Assembly (NCBI GenBank): GCA_947650285.1
Contig: CANTFL010000090.1
Span: 744,001 to 808,000 of the forward strand
Origin: Hyaloperonospora brassicae
Taxonomy: Eukaryota; Oomycota; Peronosporomycetes; Peronosporales; Peronosporaceae
Reading direction: 5' to 3'
DNA length: 64,000 nt
The first letter of the stretch is position 1. Every line of letters begins with the position of its first letter. A program made the position numbers and the translations under genes. The notes beneath the pieces were generated by a model. That model was not told where the DNA came from. It made no database searches and saw only the letters and a list, made by a program, of their open reading frames with translations. Shown piece after piece: positions 27,761 through 40,249 of this stretch.

Positions 27761-30700
27761 TTTGAAATTGAATTCGAAATTCGCTATCGCTACTCCACCA
27801 CACTTGCAAACGAAGATAAACTGGACAGCCGTTTCTCTGCCGAACCGGAATCAGCGTTTTAAAAATTAAGTAAAGTTAATTATTGCTCTACGCGTTTGAC
27901 GAGGTTATAACTGACACACAAATTCGATAAAAATGATCCTAGCGAATAACGGGCACAAATTGTAGATATTAAAGTTAATCATTGAGATTTATTTGCACCG
28001 TTGCATCCAGAATTTATAAAAACGAATTGCTATATTCAAAAGTGGCTAAACTCTCTGTAACGACCTAAACACCGAAAACTACTTGCACATATCAAAGTCC
28101 TAGACTAATGTGATGGCAACTTGTATATCGCCTGTGTTGGGATGCATTTATATCCAAGTTGATACTAAACAAGTAAGAAAGCTTATTTTTTTGCGCAAAT
28201 AATAGTTTTTTCACGGACTATGATTTTTTTTTAATTTTGGCATCGCAATAACTAGTCCATATAACTGTTTTAGACGTATAGGCATGAGTAAATACATCAT
28301 TTGGAGCCACAATTTTTTTTATCTGTATGGTTCCGAGGATATTTAGAACACACACCTTCAGGAATTTCAATGTGCTGGTCTAAGCTTAACATTCGTTAAG
28401 CCTTATTGCAAAAATACTTAGTTCACTTACCGCATTAAAATATGTGAAATTTATAGTGACGCCGAACGATATCCTTTAAATCGACTAATATACAAGATCA
28501 ATTTTTGATGTTATCAAATTCATCGAAAGATATACAATTTGACTGGTTTACGGATCTTTAATGCTGCGTGCGGTGAGTCCGACGCCAAACAACGCTCCCA
28601 CGACATAAATTGATCATAGATCACCCCGGCGTACGATGACGGCAGGCAAAACTTGAAATTTTAGGTAGTTATGCGCAGCACTTGACACATAAAAGGTCCT
28701 AGTCCATTCAACAAAGCCGAATATATAACGAAGTCGATTTTTACGTCTAAATATAAGATAAGATGTATTAGTGTAGGAGAACAGATGTTAGCGTCTGGTA
28801 TGTAAAACGGCTTGTCCCTTAACGAACAGCTATATACCAAATACTGCCTAGAGATTATAATCGACAGTAAGTAAGTTATATTTTCAATGATGCTAGTAGT
28901 GACCTGAATCGAAACGTTAGAAATCTATTCAAACGGACAATGTGTCTAAGTGGGATTTTATATTTTTCGATTATAGACCAAACAAACTAATTTTAAAAAT
29001 GCGCCAGGATTTGTAAAACAACCCAATGTTGAGTAAATTCGACATGGTGCTTATATTTTTAAAATTATAATAAAATGTATAGGACATACAAATTACCTTA
29101 AATAACGATAGATTACCGTCATGAACCACGAAAAATAGAAAAGAATACACCCAACACCTAACAAACAATTATGTGCATGTCACCTAGTATTTAAAATCTC
29201 GCAACTTATCACGATAAATGTACAAATTTATAGCTCGCGATATTTAATAAATATATTATGCGGTACAACGGCTGCAATTTATAAACGATAACATTAAATA
29301 ATTTGTTTATTTATTAATAGATTATGCGGTTACTTATTCATCCATATATGCGCGATCGGTGCATTTTTTTCTATCTCATTTATCTCTTGTCGATGCAAAT
29401 GACGTTTTCTCGAGATGTTTCACGGGACATGAATGGCGTCTAGACCATAAACGTGTTGGATTCCATACGGTTAAGAGTCTGAAAATCGCGTAAAAACTCC
29501 TTTCTGTAGGTTTAGCGTTATGCGGGAGGAGAAGAAAGTCCTTTTCTTATGAAAACAATTCCACATTACTGAGGTAATATGGGTAGCCGGGTACACAGGC
29601 GTAATGATTTTTTCGTAATTGTATTCTTAATTTTCCTTAATCATAAGTATATTTTAAATGCTGAACATATCGTGCCGGTTATAAAACATTTTCACAATCT
29701 GCGATATACCGTAATACTTCGATCAATACTAAAAGTATTATCGAATAAAGCTAACTTTACCTTACATTCGCAGCTCTAGCTTAAATCATTCTTAAACATA
29801 ATAAATAAAAAAATCAATATATTACATCTAAAATCTAAATGGACTATTTAATTTTGAAACGATACTATATATTTAATTATACTAAATTTCATATAGCTCT
29901 CTTATAATAAAATATGCATTAATTATACGTATCAACCGATTCAAAGAAACATTAGGTTTACATATATCGACATGTGATCCAGTGTCTTCTTCTACATTTA
30001 AAGATTTCATAGTAAAGAATCGAACTTTTTTAACATATCTGCTTCTCTGAAATGGATTTCAGACATATGTATTTAAGGGCGTAAAATAAAAATTATCGGA
30101 CGTTAAACAATTTAAAAATCAATATTTAGTATTTCAAACGCTCATTATCTTTTCTTAGCAGCCTAAAAATAGTTTATTTAAATAATAAGGTGATCTGGAC
30201 CGACAGTTCGATCGAGTCTTAATTCGGTCCAAATATATATTTGATTTGCAGAAGTAATCGATGAATGAGTTGCGATCAAGCTACAGAGAAGTAATTTAGG
30301 ACGCATCAGTAAATTTTGTAAACTGGCTGCTGCTTAATTACGTACGCTAAAATTTACAGGAATCCTATCTTATAATATGACATATGAAAACCACCTGTAC
30401 CACCATTGTGTAAACGCTAACGTCTATCATGCGCTATCTCAAACAAATATTCTCCCCTATCAATCTTATATAATTTAGGGTTTACGTATGTACAAAATAT
30501 AGCCTGCCTCAGGCGTGGGATGTCGACATTTTGGTCTAATTGATTGCTTACGTCAACATTAATAGTAGGCAGGATGATTATTTACTTCTTTATCCGAAAG
30601 GGAAGTCGATTTACATGCTGTGGACGAACCAAATAAGTACAAATCTATCGAAGCTTAAAAACGTTAGCGACACTAATTTAGTCATTCACTTCAGAATCCT

Positions 30701-31200
30701 AAATCCAGCTTTCATGGCGGATTCTAGATTAATTTTTTTGGTAAGACAAAGGATCGAATTGAGGATATAAGGAACTGAGTAAAAGATTTATCGCTGCCTA
30801 ATTTTCTAATAGCTGTTACATGTGCTTGCAAATTAAAGTCCCAGTCGTCGATGTAGACGAAATTTAATGTGTACCCGCATATAATTTGCGAATGATAATA
30901 AATCTTAGTCCATTGCATTCGTGGTCGGTCGGACAAAAATGGTCTGACTTAGCTGAAAGAACTGTAATTTAAGCTCAATTGGGTAGGTAAGGAATCGACA
31001 AGTACCTGACTGGAATGAAATTATAAATAATATGTGAAATACATGTCAGAAATGTGGAATGATAAGGTTGTCTAAGTTGCACTCAGCTACTTCATCCATA
31101 ATAACGACTTCTTTGCAAATGAACATCGTTTATAATATGATGTAGACTGGATAATGTCAAACTAGAACCCTCCAAAATGGATGTGTAACGAAACGAATAT
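27761..31200. other. AT-rich gene desert
   Basis: No recognisable gene. A minus frame at 30724-30936 contains VYIDDWDF followed by NLQAHVTAIRKL. This faintly resembles a reverse-transcriptase active site, but it is too short and isolated to call. Confidence 0.45.
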
Positions 31201-31202
31201 GA

Positions 31203-31717
31203 ATGAAAAAAAATTTAATAGTAAGTGTTGATCATGAAAGTTGTATGTATATGTGTGCAAATGTATATAATATACGATTAATTATGTGGCGTTGCATCTT
31301 CCACATGAAGGCAACGTCTGATAAAATTTCGATAGGTTTCACATTTTTGCAATTAATGGATAATCGAGCACTTCATTTGTGGTCCTTGTCAATAATCGCA
31401 TTTCTAAAAATTATATAAAATTAATACACGACATGAAGATGTCTAATATAGGTAATACAACTAAATATGACAATGAAATCGTAATTTATAGCCGGCGTAG
31501 AAGGCTTACCTCGTTAAACGCGTTAGTCAGCAAAAATTTTACAAATTTCGTGTGGTGGAATGATTTCTTGAGACTGCGTTATGAAATCTGTACCATTCAA
31601 TGTGGCAGCCTGTCATTGGACATAGGATTACTAGGACGTTGCATATGTACCTTTACTCACTATGTGTACCTATCGATTCGCGGGGGGGCAACTTCTAATA
31701 TACTTAGTGGGGTATAA
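31203..31717 (+). other. Open frames of unknown status in AT-rich DNA
   Basis: Two overlapping plus frames: 31203-31418 (71 codons) and 31379-31717 (112 codons, the longest in this part of the desert). The second ends with a Gly/Cys-containing tail (GGATSNILSGV). No motif or signal peptide; this could be chance. Confidence 0.2.
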
Positions 31718-31832
31718 TCTTAATCATGACAGATCCGGAAATGGGGGTCCTTTGTATATATCTTTCACTGTGTAGGCCAGTAGGCAGCGTCTCGGTTGGC
31801 TTGGTCGCGCGTGGACCCACAACAAAATTTAT

Positions 31833-32162
31833 TTAGCAAGCCTGTCGCTCCTTACCTTTTCCTTGTTGTGTCACTGATTTAACGAACAGACCTTTGATCT
31901 TTTCCCTGTCCATGCATTTGTAAGTCGAACTCCAATAGAGGATATTGAGTATGCCTACTCTACATATCCTTAGGCCATATAATTTTTGGGATTCTAATTT
32001 CACTTGGTCTTTCCTCGCATATTCTCTAACGGGGGAAGGGTCAAAGCATATAACTACCCAGCAACAGGCTGTCAGATTTAATATGACCATTTTAACACAA
32101 CGGATCCGTTGCAAGAAGATTGAAACTTTTATCGTATTAACAATCGTCATAATATTATACAT
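31833..32162 (-). other. 109-codon ORF, hypothetical
   Basis: The minus frame begins MYNIMTIVNTIKVSIFLQ and has a basic C-terminal end (TQQGKGKERQAC). GC content rises here toward the 32-36 kb block. The plus strand over the same bases is also open for 85 codons, which lowers confidence that either is real. Confidence 0.2.
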
Positions 32163-32268
32163 ATTTACTCTACGGTTCCACCGTGCTTATATTCTGGTTT
32201 GACAGGTCAGATGTATCTTTTTTTAAAAGACCCATAGCCACAATAAAATACCCAAGGTAAACCTTACC

Positions 32269-32300
32269 AAACCGGGGTCCACCTTGTAAGACCCGGTTTT
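32269..32300. repeat. Short inverted repeat (hairpin)
   Basis: AAACCGGGGTC and GACCCGGTTTT separated by about 10 bases. It could form a GC-rich stem; no associated gene was identified. Confidence 0.5.
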
Positions 32301-35300
32301 ACTAAAGGCTAAGGAATATATTAAGGGACCCTAGTTACAGATTAAGAGACCAGGGACTGCCATAATATCTCGTGGTTCAATCCTTACAATACTACAAACC
32401 TGCAACCTTTATCACGATGTTTTAGTTCCTTGATCCCTTCCGTCCTACTCATTTGCCGAATCTTGCGCCACCAGGTTCCCATTCTATCCGGATTCTCTCT
32501 TAGTGTGCGGCCCCTTGTATTTCCCATCATTGTCCTCCTATTTCACAAATTACAAATAGCTCTTCACCATAGCCGCCTCGTGCACTTGCTATATCTTAAA
32601 GCGGTATCAGACCGCGCATGTCACACCCGCGCTGATCATCAAACTCCTGTCGTGCACCCCCTGATATAGACTAAATTAATCGTATTACTATTAATATGTC
32701 TTAGCATGGGTCCGACCTTCCGCTTGACGATACATTCTCGGTTTCCAATTCACCTCCGGTCACTTCATTTAGTCGCGTTGTTGAGTCGGTGGACCTACGC
32801 TTGTCATCTATCATCTTTACAACGTGAAAATGTTACCCCGTTAGTAGGTTGCTCAGCTGCTGCTATATAAGCAGGGGCTCCTTCTGTCGGCCACCCTCGT
32901 CGGGAATTGATTCCAACAACTGTTTCTGCATGCACTCCGGCTGTCCTTGTAGGCTTGTCGGCGAACAAAACGGCCAGTCTTGCACAATTTTGTAAACTTC
33001 TGGTGGGAGTGAGTCAGGCGTGACTGGGCCCTCTCCCGCGGCGTCGAGAATTGCGAATGTCGGGTGGCTCATTTTCCCTCTCTCTCGGCCAAATAGGTAG
33101 ATTTTTTGAGTGACTCCAGAACAATCTCATAAAACTTCTTTATTGTAATGAGATATTTACTGAACATTCGAGTTGGAAGGTCGACTATCGCCCATAATGA
33201 TATGCCATCCTCGCAATGCAGCTGAACCAGATAAAATTCTTAATTGATTTTTAAATAACACCCTCTTAAACTTTGTAGGTTCAGCGGGCCCAATAATATT
33301 GTTCGCCCTAGTACGTAGTACATTTCAAGAGGTCTATCATCCTATTACAATTCCGGAAAATATCTTTTCGGGGAAGGTCACCCTTCGACTCTGCAAAATT
33401 TCACAAGTCGTTTAAGTATGGTGCTCCCAGTCAATTAGCATCTTCGGAGACCAAGTCTGGGATATTATATATCATCTTATCCCTACTTGTCCCGAATCCC
33501 ACCATCGCGATTTTATCCTCATTGATAGGGATTTATGCAGGTATTGGCGTGTCAAATAATGAGCGTCTGGTCGCCCTTTGTACCCACAAGCTTCTCTTTA
33601 TTAGCGGTGGCAGCCACGCTTCCTAACATTTAATCTCTAAAGTAATCCATTTGATGACGAAGGCCATGTTTAAATCTTTTATTCAAATATTAATCGGCCT
33701 CCGTATAGACGGCTGCTTCCGCTTTTGCGGTCAATTCCTCGCCCTGTCGAAACATAGCATATTAGTTTAAGACGCCTTCATCTCTAAGACTACAAACGCG
33801 AAACCTTCACCGTTTCTATAGTGTCCTCTTAGCCAGTCAATCTTGCCAACTCGTGTTGCGTGATCACTTTGACCGCCAAAGACTTAACCGACCGCTTAGA
33901 GTTGACATGGGGTTATTATGGTCCATCAAATGTTAATGTTACTTTATAAGTGATAGCCCTTGCTGCTAAATTCTTTTGTTGGCCGTCAAATCTTAAGAGT
34001 CCACTTAGGTTCCTCTTTTCCATAAGATCTTACAACGAAACAATAATCATGCGTGGTAATATTTGGAACACGCATAAATTGATAGTGCTCCCAGAGAAGC
34101 GCTTCTAGTGGCTGTCGACAACTCGTAAATTGCCAAAGATCAAGCACGCACAATCGCCATCAGTAATTTAATTAAACCGCAAATAAATAGCCCCTTATAA
34201 AAGACTCGGGCGTGGTATATCGGTTAGTCGTACCTTTATAAAAAATAAGTAACAAACGGGGCGACCTTTAATTTTTGGAAACTTTCTCGAGTATCTCTGT
34301 CGGCCTCGTGGCGTCATGAAATATAATATTTGGCCGAGAAGAGGACTCAAAACCTGGTCGGCCTGGTATAATCCCATCCTATGTCCGATTTCTATTGCCA
34401 TCATTCACGCCGTATAGCTAAAATTTAGAGCCTTGTACTAGGACCTTAGTTTCTTGCATGGATAACAAGTTAATGTGTTGTCGTATTTGTCTTCAGTAAA
34501 AAATATACTATATGTTGCTTTAAAGATTTGCTTATTACTTTTGCGTATTCTTTTATCTACCTATCCGAATCTTTATCTGACAAAACACAAACTGTACAAC
34601 TTGGAATTAAAGGAGTTTTATCTTCCGCTTAAAATTATGATGTTTGTAATGAGGGTATTTTGCCATTAAAAAGTGAACAATATACACCATTAGGGACCCG
34701 GATCTACCAGTGAGAAATTGAAGTCGATCGATGAGGAAACGGGTTCTACCATTAAGGCAGTGTTCTCTCCCTTCAAACTTCGCCGTACCTTTCTAGTTCT
34801 CATTTTCTGCATCATTGTACAATGATCGTGACCAATCTATCTACGCGTTTGGATCGAAGAAAGGTTTGAATACGTGCCCAGTTTATCCACCCAGTAGATA
34901 TATTACACCCTTTTTTAAACTAACGGATTACTTTTGCTGCTGTCGTCCGAACCATGACTAAATTAATGTTACGGCCTTGTAAAAAATTTGGAGTTCTTAT
35001 ATTGCCTGATTTCGATCCTTGTACCCAATTGTCTCCTAGTGCTTAGCATTTGCCGAATTCGCCTAGGTCTGCCTCGTCCGCAGATATATGGTTCTGACGT
35101 TAGTTCGAGCAGTTTTTTATTTTAAAAAGCTTAATAATATGCAAAAGCTTATAGTGACTCTTAATCGCAACCCGAGAATATAAAAGTACGTACAGTCGTC
35201 GAAAAATTTAAGCACACAAAATGATCAGTTATAGAGGCTGAATACATAACGGCCATATAAAACATTTACTTGATTCAGGTACGCCCCATTAAGTCCCTAG

Positions 35301-36518
35301 TCGATTATTGCGGTTAAAGACCCCTTTGATGTGTATTTGTAATCGAGCCTTCCTCGGTTATTGCAAAATTACGTTATTCCCTTGCACGTTGTAACTGACA
35401 CTGGATGCTGCATAATCCCTATCTGAATTTCAATTCTCGGTGCGTAAAATTTGTCTGGGCCAATGTGGCTTGAGGGTGGGATCGGCATCCCAATTGTGTA
35501 CAAAATAGAATGGTGCTTTGTTCCGCACCTGAGCTCGAGCGTGTCGATCTCATAAGTTAGCCACTACCCCTACTTATTCCAACCCAGGTTTATGAAGTCG
35601 TCGGCAAACATACTTATACTGAAAATGTTGGCTTAAATCAATCTCTTTGCCGTACCATTGTCTTAAGGTCGGTAATTAATTATCGCCATTAGCGTTTTTT
35701 TTAATATGCGATTAAATTTTTCATAAAAGTCTGACATTAACCCGGAATATCACTTATATCAGATCGCTTCAATGGCAACAAATAGGCAAAACCCAGTTTT
35801 CACATTCCCTCCGCCACTGTTTGGATCGTCAGCAAATTAGTAGACTTGACCATCATATACGTGTTGACAAATTGACCTAAATCAGCAGATCCGTATTCAT
35901 TTTTTTGGAAATTGGGATCGACAGAATACACTTCATCGCTATATTCAAAAAGGGTTGATCGCTTCGTCATTCCCAGGCTTCTTTATAGAATTTTGTCAAC
36001 CCTTTTAAAGATTTAAATTCATGCAAAACAAACATAGCTCTCTACAAACATATTATTTTAGTTCTCTTCAATGGCAGCACGATCGTATGCGTTGGTAGGG
36101 AATCCCGATACCTTAATGTCCTCTTTTATCAACTCGTGTAAATATTGTGAGAAATGTCAGTATGATATATTTCAGGCATCACTAGATGTACCATCACTAT
36201 ACGATTATCTCCTTTGGTATTCGAGTCAATTTGGCAGTATAATAATATCTCTACTTCTCTTATAATATGATTTACTGATAATTAACTGCACATACTAGAA
36301 CATAAAAACGACAGGTCATCCCGTTTCCCCTTCAGAGAAGCGTTTAAAAATGCCCATGCCGCTACTCTTTTTGCGCATTACGAATTCCGTCCGCTCGGAG
36401 TCTTCGTACCGATAATTTTAAATATTCGGCCAGGCTTTCTATTTGATAACCCGGCTGAAGTCACCGCAGATGATTTTGCTTAAGGGTCCCGATCCTTAGC
36501 GTCTTATATCTCTGAAGA
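32301..36518. other. Unidentified old relic, less AT-rich than its left flank
   Basis: This block has more balanced base composition than the desert to its left and many coding-like minus-strand fragments without a continuous frame. Examples are 32863-33072 (PEVYKIVQDWPFCSP, 69 codons from ATG), 34195-34404, and pieces near 32740-32820 rich in Ser/Thr/Glu. This is what a very old mobile element or gene relic looks like. I could not match it to reverse transcriptase, integrase, protease or transposase motifs. It runs directly into Gypsy element 1. Confidence 0.35.
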
Positions 36519-37048
36519 TGTAGCGGAGCTACACAAATCCTTATACCAGAGGAAGACTTATTGCTCAATGAGCAACGTTAGTTCTACGAACTCGACTCAA
36601 AGAGTCAATAGCTCAGAGAGCTAAAGGGTGGTTCATAGAACCCGACTCAAATGGTCAACAAGTTCAAAGAGCTTACGGTCCCTGTTCCAAGGGGTCCTAA
36701 CGATTCAAGGAATCACAGCACAGAGTGCACAAGGAGTAGCTGCCTTAACAAGACGTTGCTATTTCATTAACGATCGCAAGACGCCTCAGAGAGGCACGTG
36801 TCTTTTGGATCACAATGAGAACTGAATTTTATTTCTTCTTTAACCTATGGGAACACCTTAGAACAAAGTAATTAACCTACTCACTAATGTTCTAAATAAA
36901 CCTATTAAAAGATCTTGTAATCAATGGTTGACAGACATCAGTCTTCAACAATTGATACTTGTGTTCTAATATTACTTTAAAGGGGATCTTATTCCTTGTG
37001 TGTACCACACCTATTGTCGACTACCAGTCGACGTGTAACCCCGTTACA
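36519..37048 (-). repeat. 3' LTR of element 1
   Basis: 530 bp. On the plus strand it runs from TGTAGCGGAGCTACAC to CCCCGTTACA. Shared with the other LTR: the GAGGAAGACT block, GAATCACAGCACAGAGTG, GGCACGTGTCTTTT, TGGTTGACAGACATCAGTC and TTGTCGACTA. Confidence 0.9.
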
Positions 37049-37056
37049 CCCTCTTC
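37049..37056 (-). other. Polypurine tract of element 1
   Basis: On the minus strand GAAGAGGG abuts the 3' LTR start (TGTAACGGGG), the expected position for plus-strand primer synthesis. Short, so moderate confidence. Confidence 0.5.
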
Positions 37057-37156
37057 GACCAGACTGACGTTTCCATAAAACGTCAATCGAATTCTTTCGT
37101 TGAAGAGGACGGTGTGTGTGCGCTTCAACCTTACGGTTGGCAAAACACAAAACACC

Positions 37157-38456
37157 ATGGCATCGCCACCCCATGAGTGTATGACTCTCTCGTCTTACCT
37201 CGGCATCGATGTGGAGGTGAATTATGGTAGCGATACCGATATTCATGGTGACGAGAAGAAAAAGTCCGACCCACCAGTGCAAGAGACAGCGCCTCATATT
37301 GCACCAAACCCATTTGCCGAGCGTGGCGAAGCCAACGCGCCATCGGCGCCGCATCAAAAAATTATCGTGGGCGATGCCACCACCACTAATCCGGTCGATG
37401 AGCAACATAAGTTGGCTATCCGACAAGAGGAAAGCTCTAAGCGCCGTATGCAGCTTGCTGCAACCCTTGAGGGTCGTCGTGGCTATCCGTTCACACCACT
37501 CAATGTGGAAGAGCGTATACGCCAAACGACAAGTCGTTGTTTGGCAACGTGGGCCATTGCGCTGAGCCAGCATCTTTTGATGAGGTGTCGAGTCGACAGG
37601 TACTTCATGAGAAGTACCTGCAACCCCACTTGACGACTCAAAGTCAATACAAGTTGCGAATTGACACGCAAGCACGGAGTGCACCGGTTCCACCGATGAA
37701 GGGTATACCCATCCTCTTGTTCGCAGGCAAATCCCAGGAGGAAAAAGACAACGCTTTTGTTCGCTGGATGCATCGGAAACGACACCTCAGCAGCGTGTTA
37801 GATCTCAGAGCAAGTGCCGATGTGGTAGATGTTCGTCTAGATCGAAAGCTTCGGCATGATTACGCCAAGCTTAAGGCCAGATTCCAATCGCGAACTCGCA
37901 CAAGCCATGCTCCGGCTGTGTTGATTGATGTGGCTGTTGGTCAAGCGGTACCCAACTACCCACCTGCCTCCACCACTATTGGTAAGAAGCGCTCTCGGTC
38001 GAGGGATGACCCCTGCCACGATGTTCAAAACCATCAACGGCGTATAGGCAATCCTGCCGAAGGGGTGTCTCAAACTCCCACGAGCTCTCAGACTCCGTGT
38101 ACCCTCGCCACTTCACCAGATACTGGTATTGACCCTGACGACGACGTCGTTTCAGGCGTCGCTCCACATGGAGCTGGCGGATCCCTTGCTCATCGAGCCG
38201 CGTCGGAGGTGGTCGGTATACCGAAGGAGGAGCATGAGAAGATGCTTCTCGACTGAGTGGTCTCCGTGGGACATTGGATAAGACCCAGAGTGCGTTTAAC
38301 GCGATGCGAGCCCGTGTCCAGGCGTTGGAGTTGTCCTTAGGCCTTGTGGATGGTCAGCTTGACCTCCTGGTTCGGATGCAACAGCCGACGGCAAGGCCCT
38401 ATTACCCGGCGCAAGCGCCTCCGAGTTCACATGGGACGGGTTCCGATACGGCTTAA
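37157..38456 (+). CDS. Antisense accessory ORF of element 1 with C-terminal coiled coil (frameshifted)
   Basis: Runs opposite to gag-pol between the 3' LTR and pol. ATG at 37157 (context aacaccATGg) opens MASPPHECMTLSS; an earlier in-frame ATG exists at 37100. The N-terminal part is acidic and Pro/Ala-rich; the middle is basic and polar (EERIRQTTSR, FVRWMHRKRHL). The frame shifts near 37.53 kb and again near 38.25 kb. The last segment (38257-38456) has the heptad-like MRARVQALELSLGLVDGQLD, suggesting a coiled coil, then a Pro-rich tail ending TAA/TAG near 38456. There are no in-frame stops within the three segments, while pol next to it has many. The final 480 bp overlap the pol linker and chromodomain on the other strand. 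Composition is natural for a protein. Function unknown; a structural or gag-like accessory role is only a guess. Confidence 0.55.
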
Positions 38457-38568
38457 GTAAGCCAACGTAGAACAATGGGTGCGTGCGCAGTTTGCGCGGA
38501 AGGTTGAGCGTATTCGCAAGACCCTTCTTGGCGACGACCGTGAATGGACCAATGAAGCGCGGACGCAA
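37976..38568 (-). pseudogene. pol: Element 1 pol C-terminus: integrase tail, linker and chromodomain
   Basis: The segment starts with the GPY/F-type integrase tail (RPRFIGPFTVV, then LRTHPLFYVGLLKPYRNPS). A Pro/Ala-rich linker follows (38440-38290, ending SVYRPPPTRLDEQGIRQLHV). The chromodomain comes last, with YLVKWRGYTESESSWEFE and CLYAVDGFE. YLVKWRGY with the following ESSWE is the hallmark of the fold, which in chromoviruses steers integration to modified histones. At least one frame change lies between the tail and the chromodomain. Pol ends at the stop at 37976. Confidence 0.85.
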
Positions 38569-38699
38569 CTTTGTTTTGGAGAAGGCGGACTATCCATTTG
38601 TAGGAAGTTTTTAGCATTAAGTAGAACTTGATCTCCGACCCCATAACGTTCAATACAACATCTGCCATTAGCATCAGCTTGTTCCTTCTACTTGTCTTG

Positions 38700-39662
38700 G
38701 CTATCAGCCGGTGCGTCACACACATGTCGTATGACATTCAATCGCGTTGCGAGAAACTCGCTTACCTGTTTTTGAACAGTAGAATGGCTAATATCAGCAA
38801 TCCGATCGGCAACTCCTCCCCCACCAAGCCCTGAACCACGCAGTGGTAGCGTTAACGGAACGCGAGGGTGTGTGAGGTCATTCACATAAAACATTGTGTA
38901 GGCGGTATAGGATGCACGGCAGTTTCAACGCAAACTCAACGACAGGGAGCATCGAACTCCAACGCTTAGGCGTTTCAGCGCAAACACTGCGCAAGATGTC
39001 ACCGATGATGCGATTCACTCGCTTGGTTTGACCATCAGTCTGCGGATGATCCGCTGTGGACATGTCCAAACGTGTGCCGATCACCTTGAAGATGGATTCC
39101 TAAAACTTCCCACTGTAGCGAGGATCTCTTTCAGAGACAATTGCCAACGGCAAACCGTGTTGTCAAAACACGCGATCTATAAACAGCGTCGATCTACCTT
39201 CACCATCGATGGTATGTAACACCGCTGCTAAATGATCCATCTTGCTCAAACGGTCAACAAATACCACAATACCCGTATTCCCCTACAAACCCTTCAGTAA
39301 TTTAAACAGGAAGTTTATACTGATGGACTCCATACACCCTTTGGGTATCCGCAAACTAGCCAGCGGCGCGGCCGCGTGAGATGATGGTTTTACCCTTTGG
39401 CACGTTTCACACGTACGCACATATGTGCTCACCCATTGTATAGTTTGGTTCACCAATAGCATTGGTCAACTTAGCCATAGGTCTTCTCACGACCGAGATG
39501 ACCACTTAACGCAGTATCATGTGCCTCATAGAAGATCCGATACTTTAACTCCTCATCAAGAGGAAAAACGATGCGAGCGGTACCCTCCACATCCGTGCTA
39601 CAGCACAACAGGCCTTGATCGATAAAAAATCGATGTAACCTCGCACGTAACCGTGCCGACAA
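38700..39662 (-). pseudogene. pol: Element 1 integrase (zinc and core domains)
   Basis: The zinc-binding region has HDTALSGHLGREKT and, after a frame break, CETCQRVKP. In the core, one continuous frame holds all three catalytic positions. SINFLF (codon 39313-39315) has Asn for the first Asp. VSERDPRYS (39130-39132) has Glu for the second Asp. ADHPQTDGQTKRVNR (39022-39024) has Lys for the catalytic Glu. Spacing of the last two is 36 codons, fitting D,D-35-E. Stops also interrupt the core (for example GKF-stop-ESIF where Trp is normal). Downstream fragments FYVNDLTHPRVPLTLP and related pieces lead to the integrase tail. The enzyme is dead several times over. Confidence 0.85.
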
Positions 39663-40217
39663 TTATATAACCGAGTCCTTAAACTCCTCGCTCCCTATAG
39701 CACGTAGCAGAGCTACACAGTGTTCATCCTTGGCATATACCGTACGGATTAGGTCAGTGACCGATGATGACAGAGTCGTTACATGAGCAAGCTCATAGTC
39801 AGGCCTACGTAACAACGCATCAGCCAAAGCATTCTGCTTGCCCGGCTTATACTTCACCCCGAAGGTATATTCTGCAAAGCAGGAAAGCCAACTAGCCATT
39901 CTCTGAGGGATGTGAGGCGACTGAGTAGCAGTGCGCAGTGACGCATAATCGATAATGTTCACAAACGGCTTAGAGCCAAGAAGATGAACTCTGGATTTGA
40001 CGAGAGCATACTTCATTGCAAGTAGCTCTTTGTCATGACCAGGATAGTTCTTTTCTGCAGCCTTCAGCTGCCGGGACTCAAACGCAATGACGCGTTCCCG
40101 TTCATCAGAATCTGTCTGTAGCAGGGCGCTGCCTATGGCAAAGTCAGATGTGTCACAGACGACACTGAAAGATCGATCAGGATCAGGAAAAGCCAAGATT
40201 GGCTCATAAAGAGACAT
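39663..40217 (-). pseudogene. pol: Element 1 RNase H domain
   Basis: A 184-codon open frame. Motifs in order: FSVVCDTSDFAIGSALL (first catalytic Asp region), HDKELLAMKYAL (catalytic Glu region), IDYASLRTA (normally TDHASLR), FGVKYKPGKQNALADAL (end of RH). It normally removes the RNA strand during reverse transcription. This is the best-preserved pol domain of element 1, but it is separated by stops from RT and integrase. Confidence 0.85.
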
Positions 40218-40249
40218 ACTTTAACAGTCGCAAAGGCTTCTTGCTCGAT

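Noticed and set aside
30724..30936. VYIDDWDF as a reverse transcriptase active site
   Set aside because: Isolated motif in AT-rich DNA with none of the neighbouring RT motifs.
36989..37693. A 234-codon minus-strand ORF in sense with pol, containing a hydrophobic segment (env-like idea)
   Set aside because: It runs through the purine tract into the 3' LTR, has an odd composition rich in Trp, Cys, His and Met, and is the reverse of the more natural plus-strand ORF. It is most likely the shadow of the antisense ORF.
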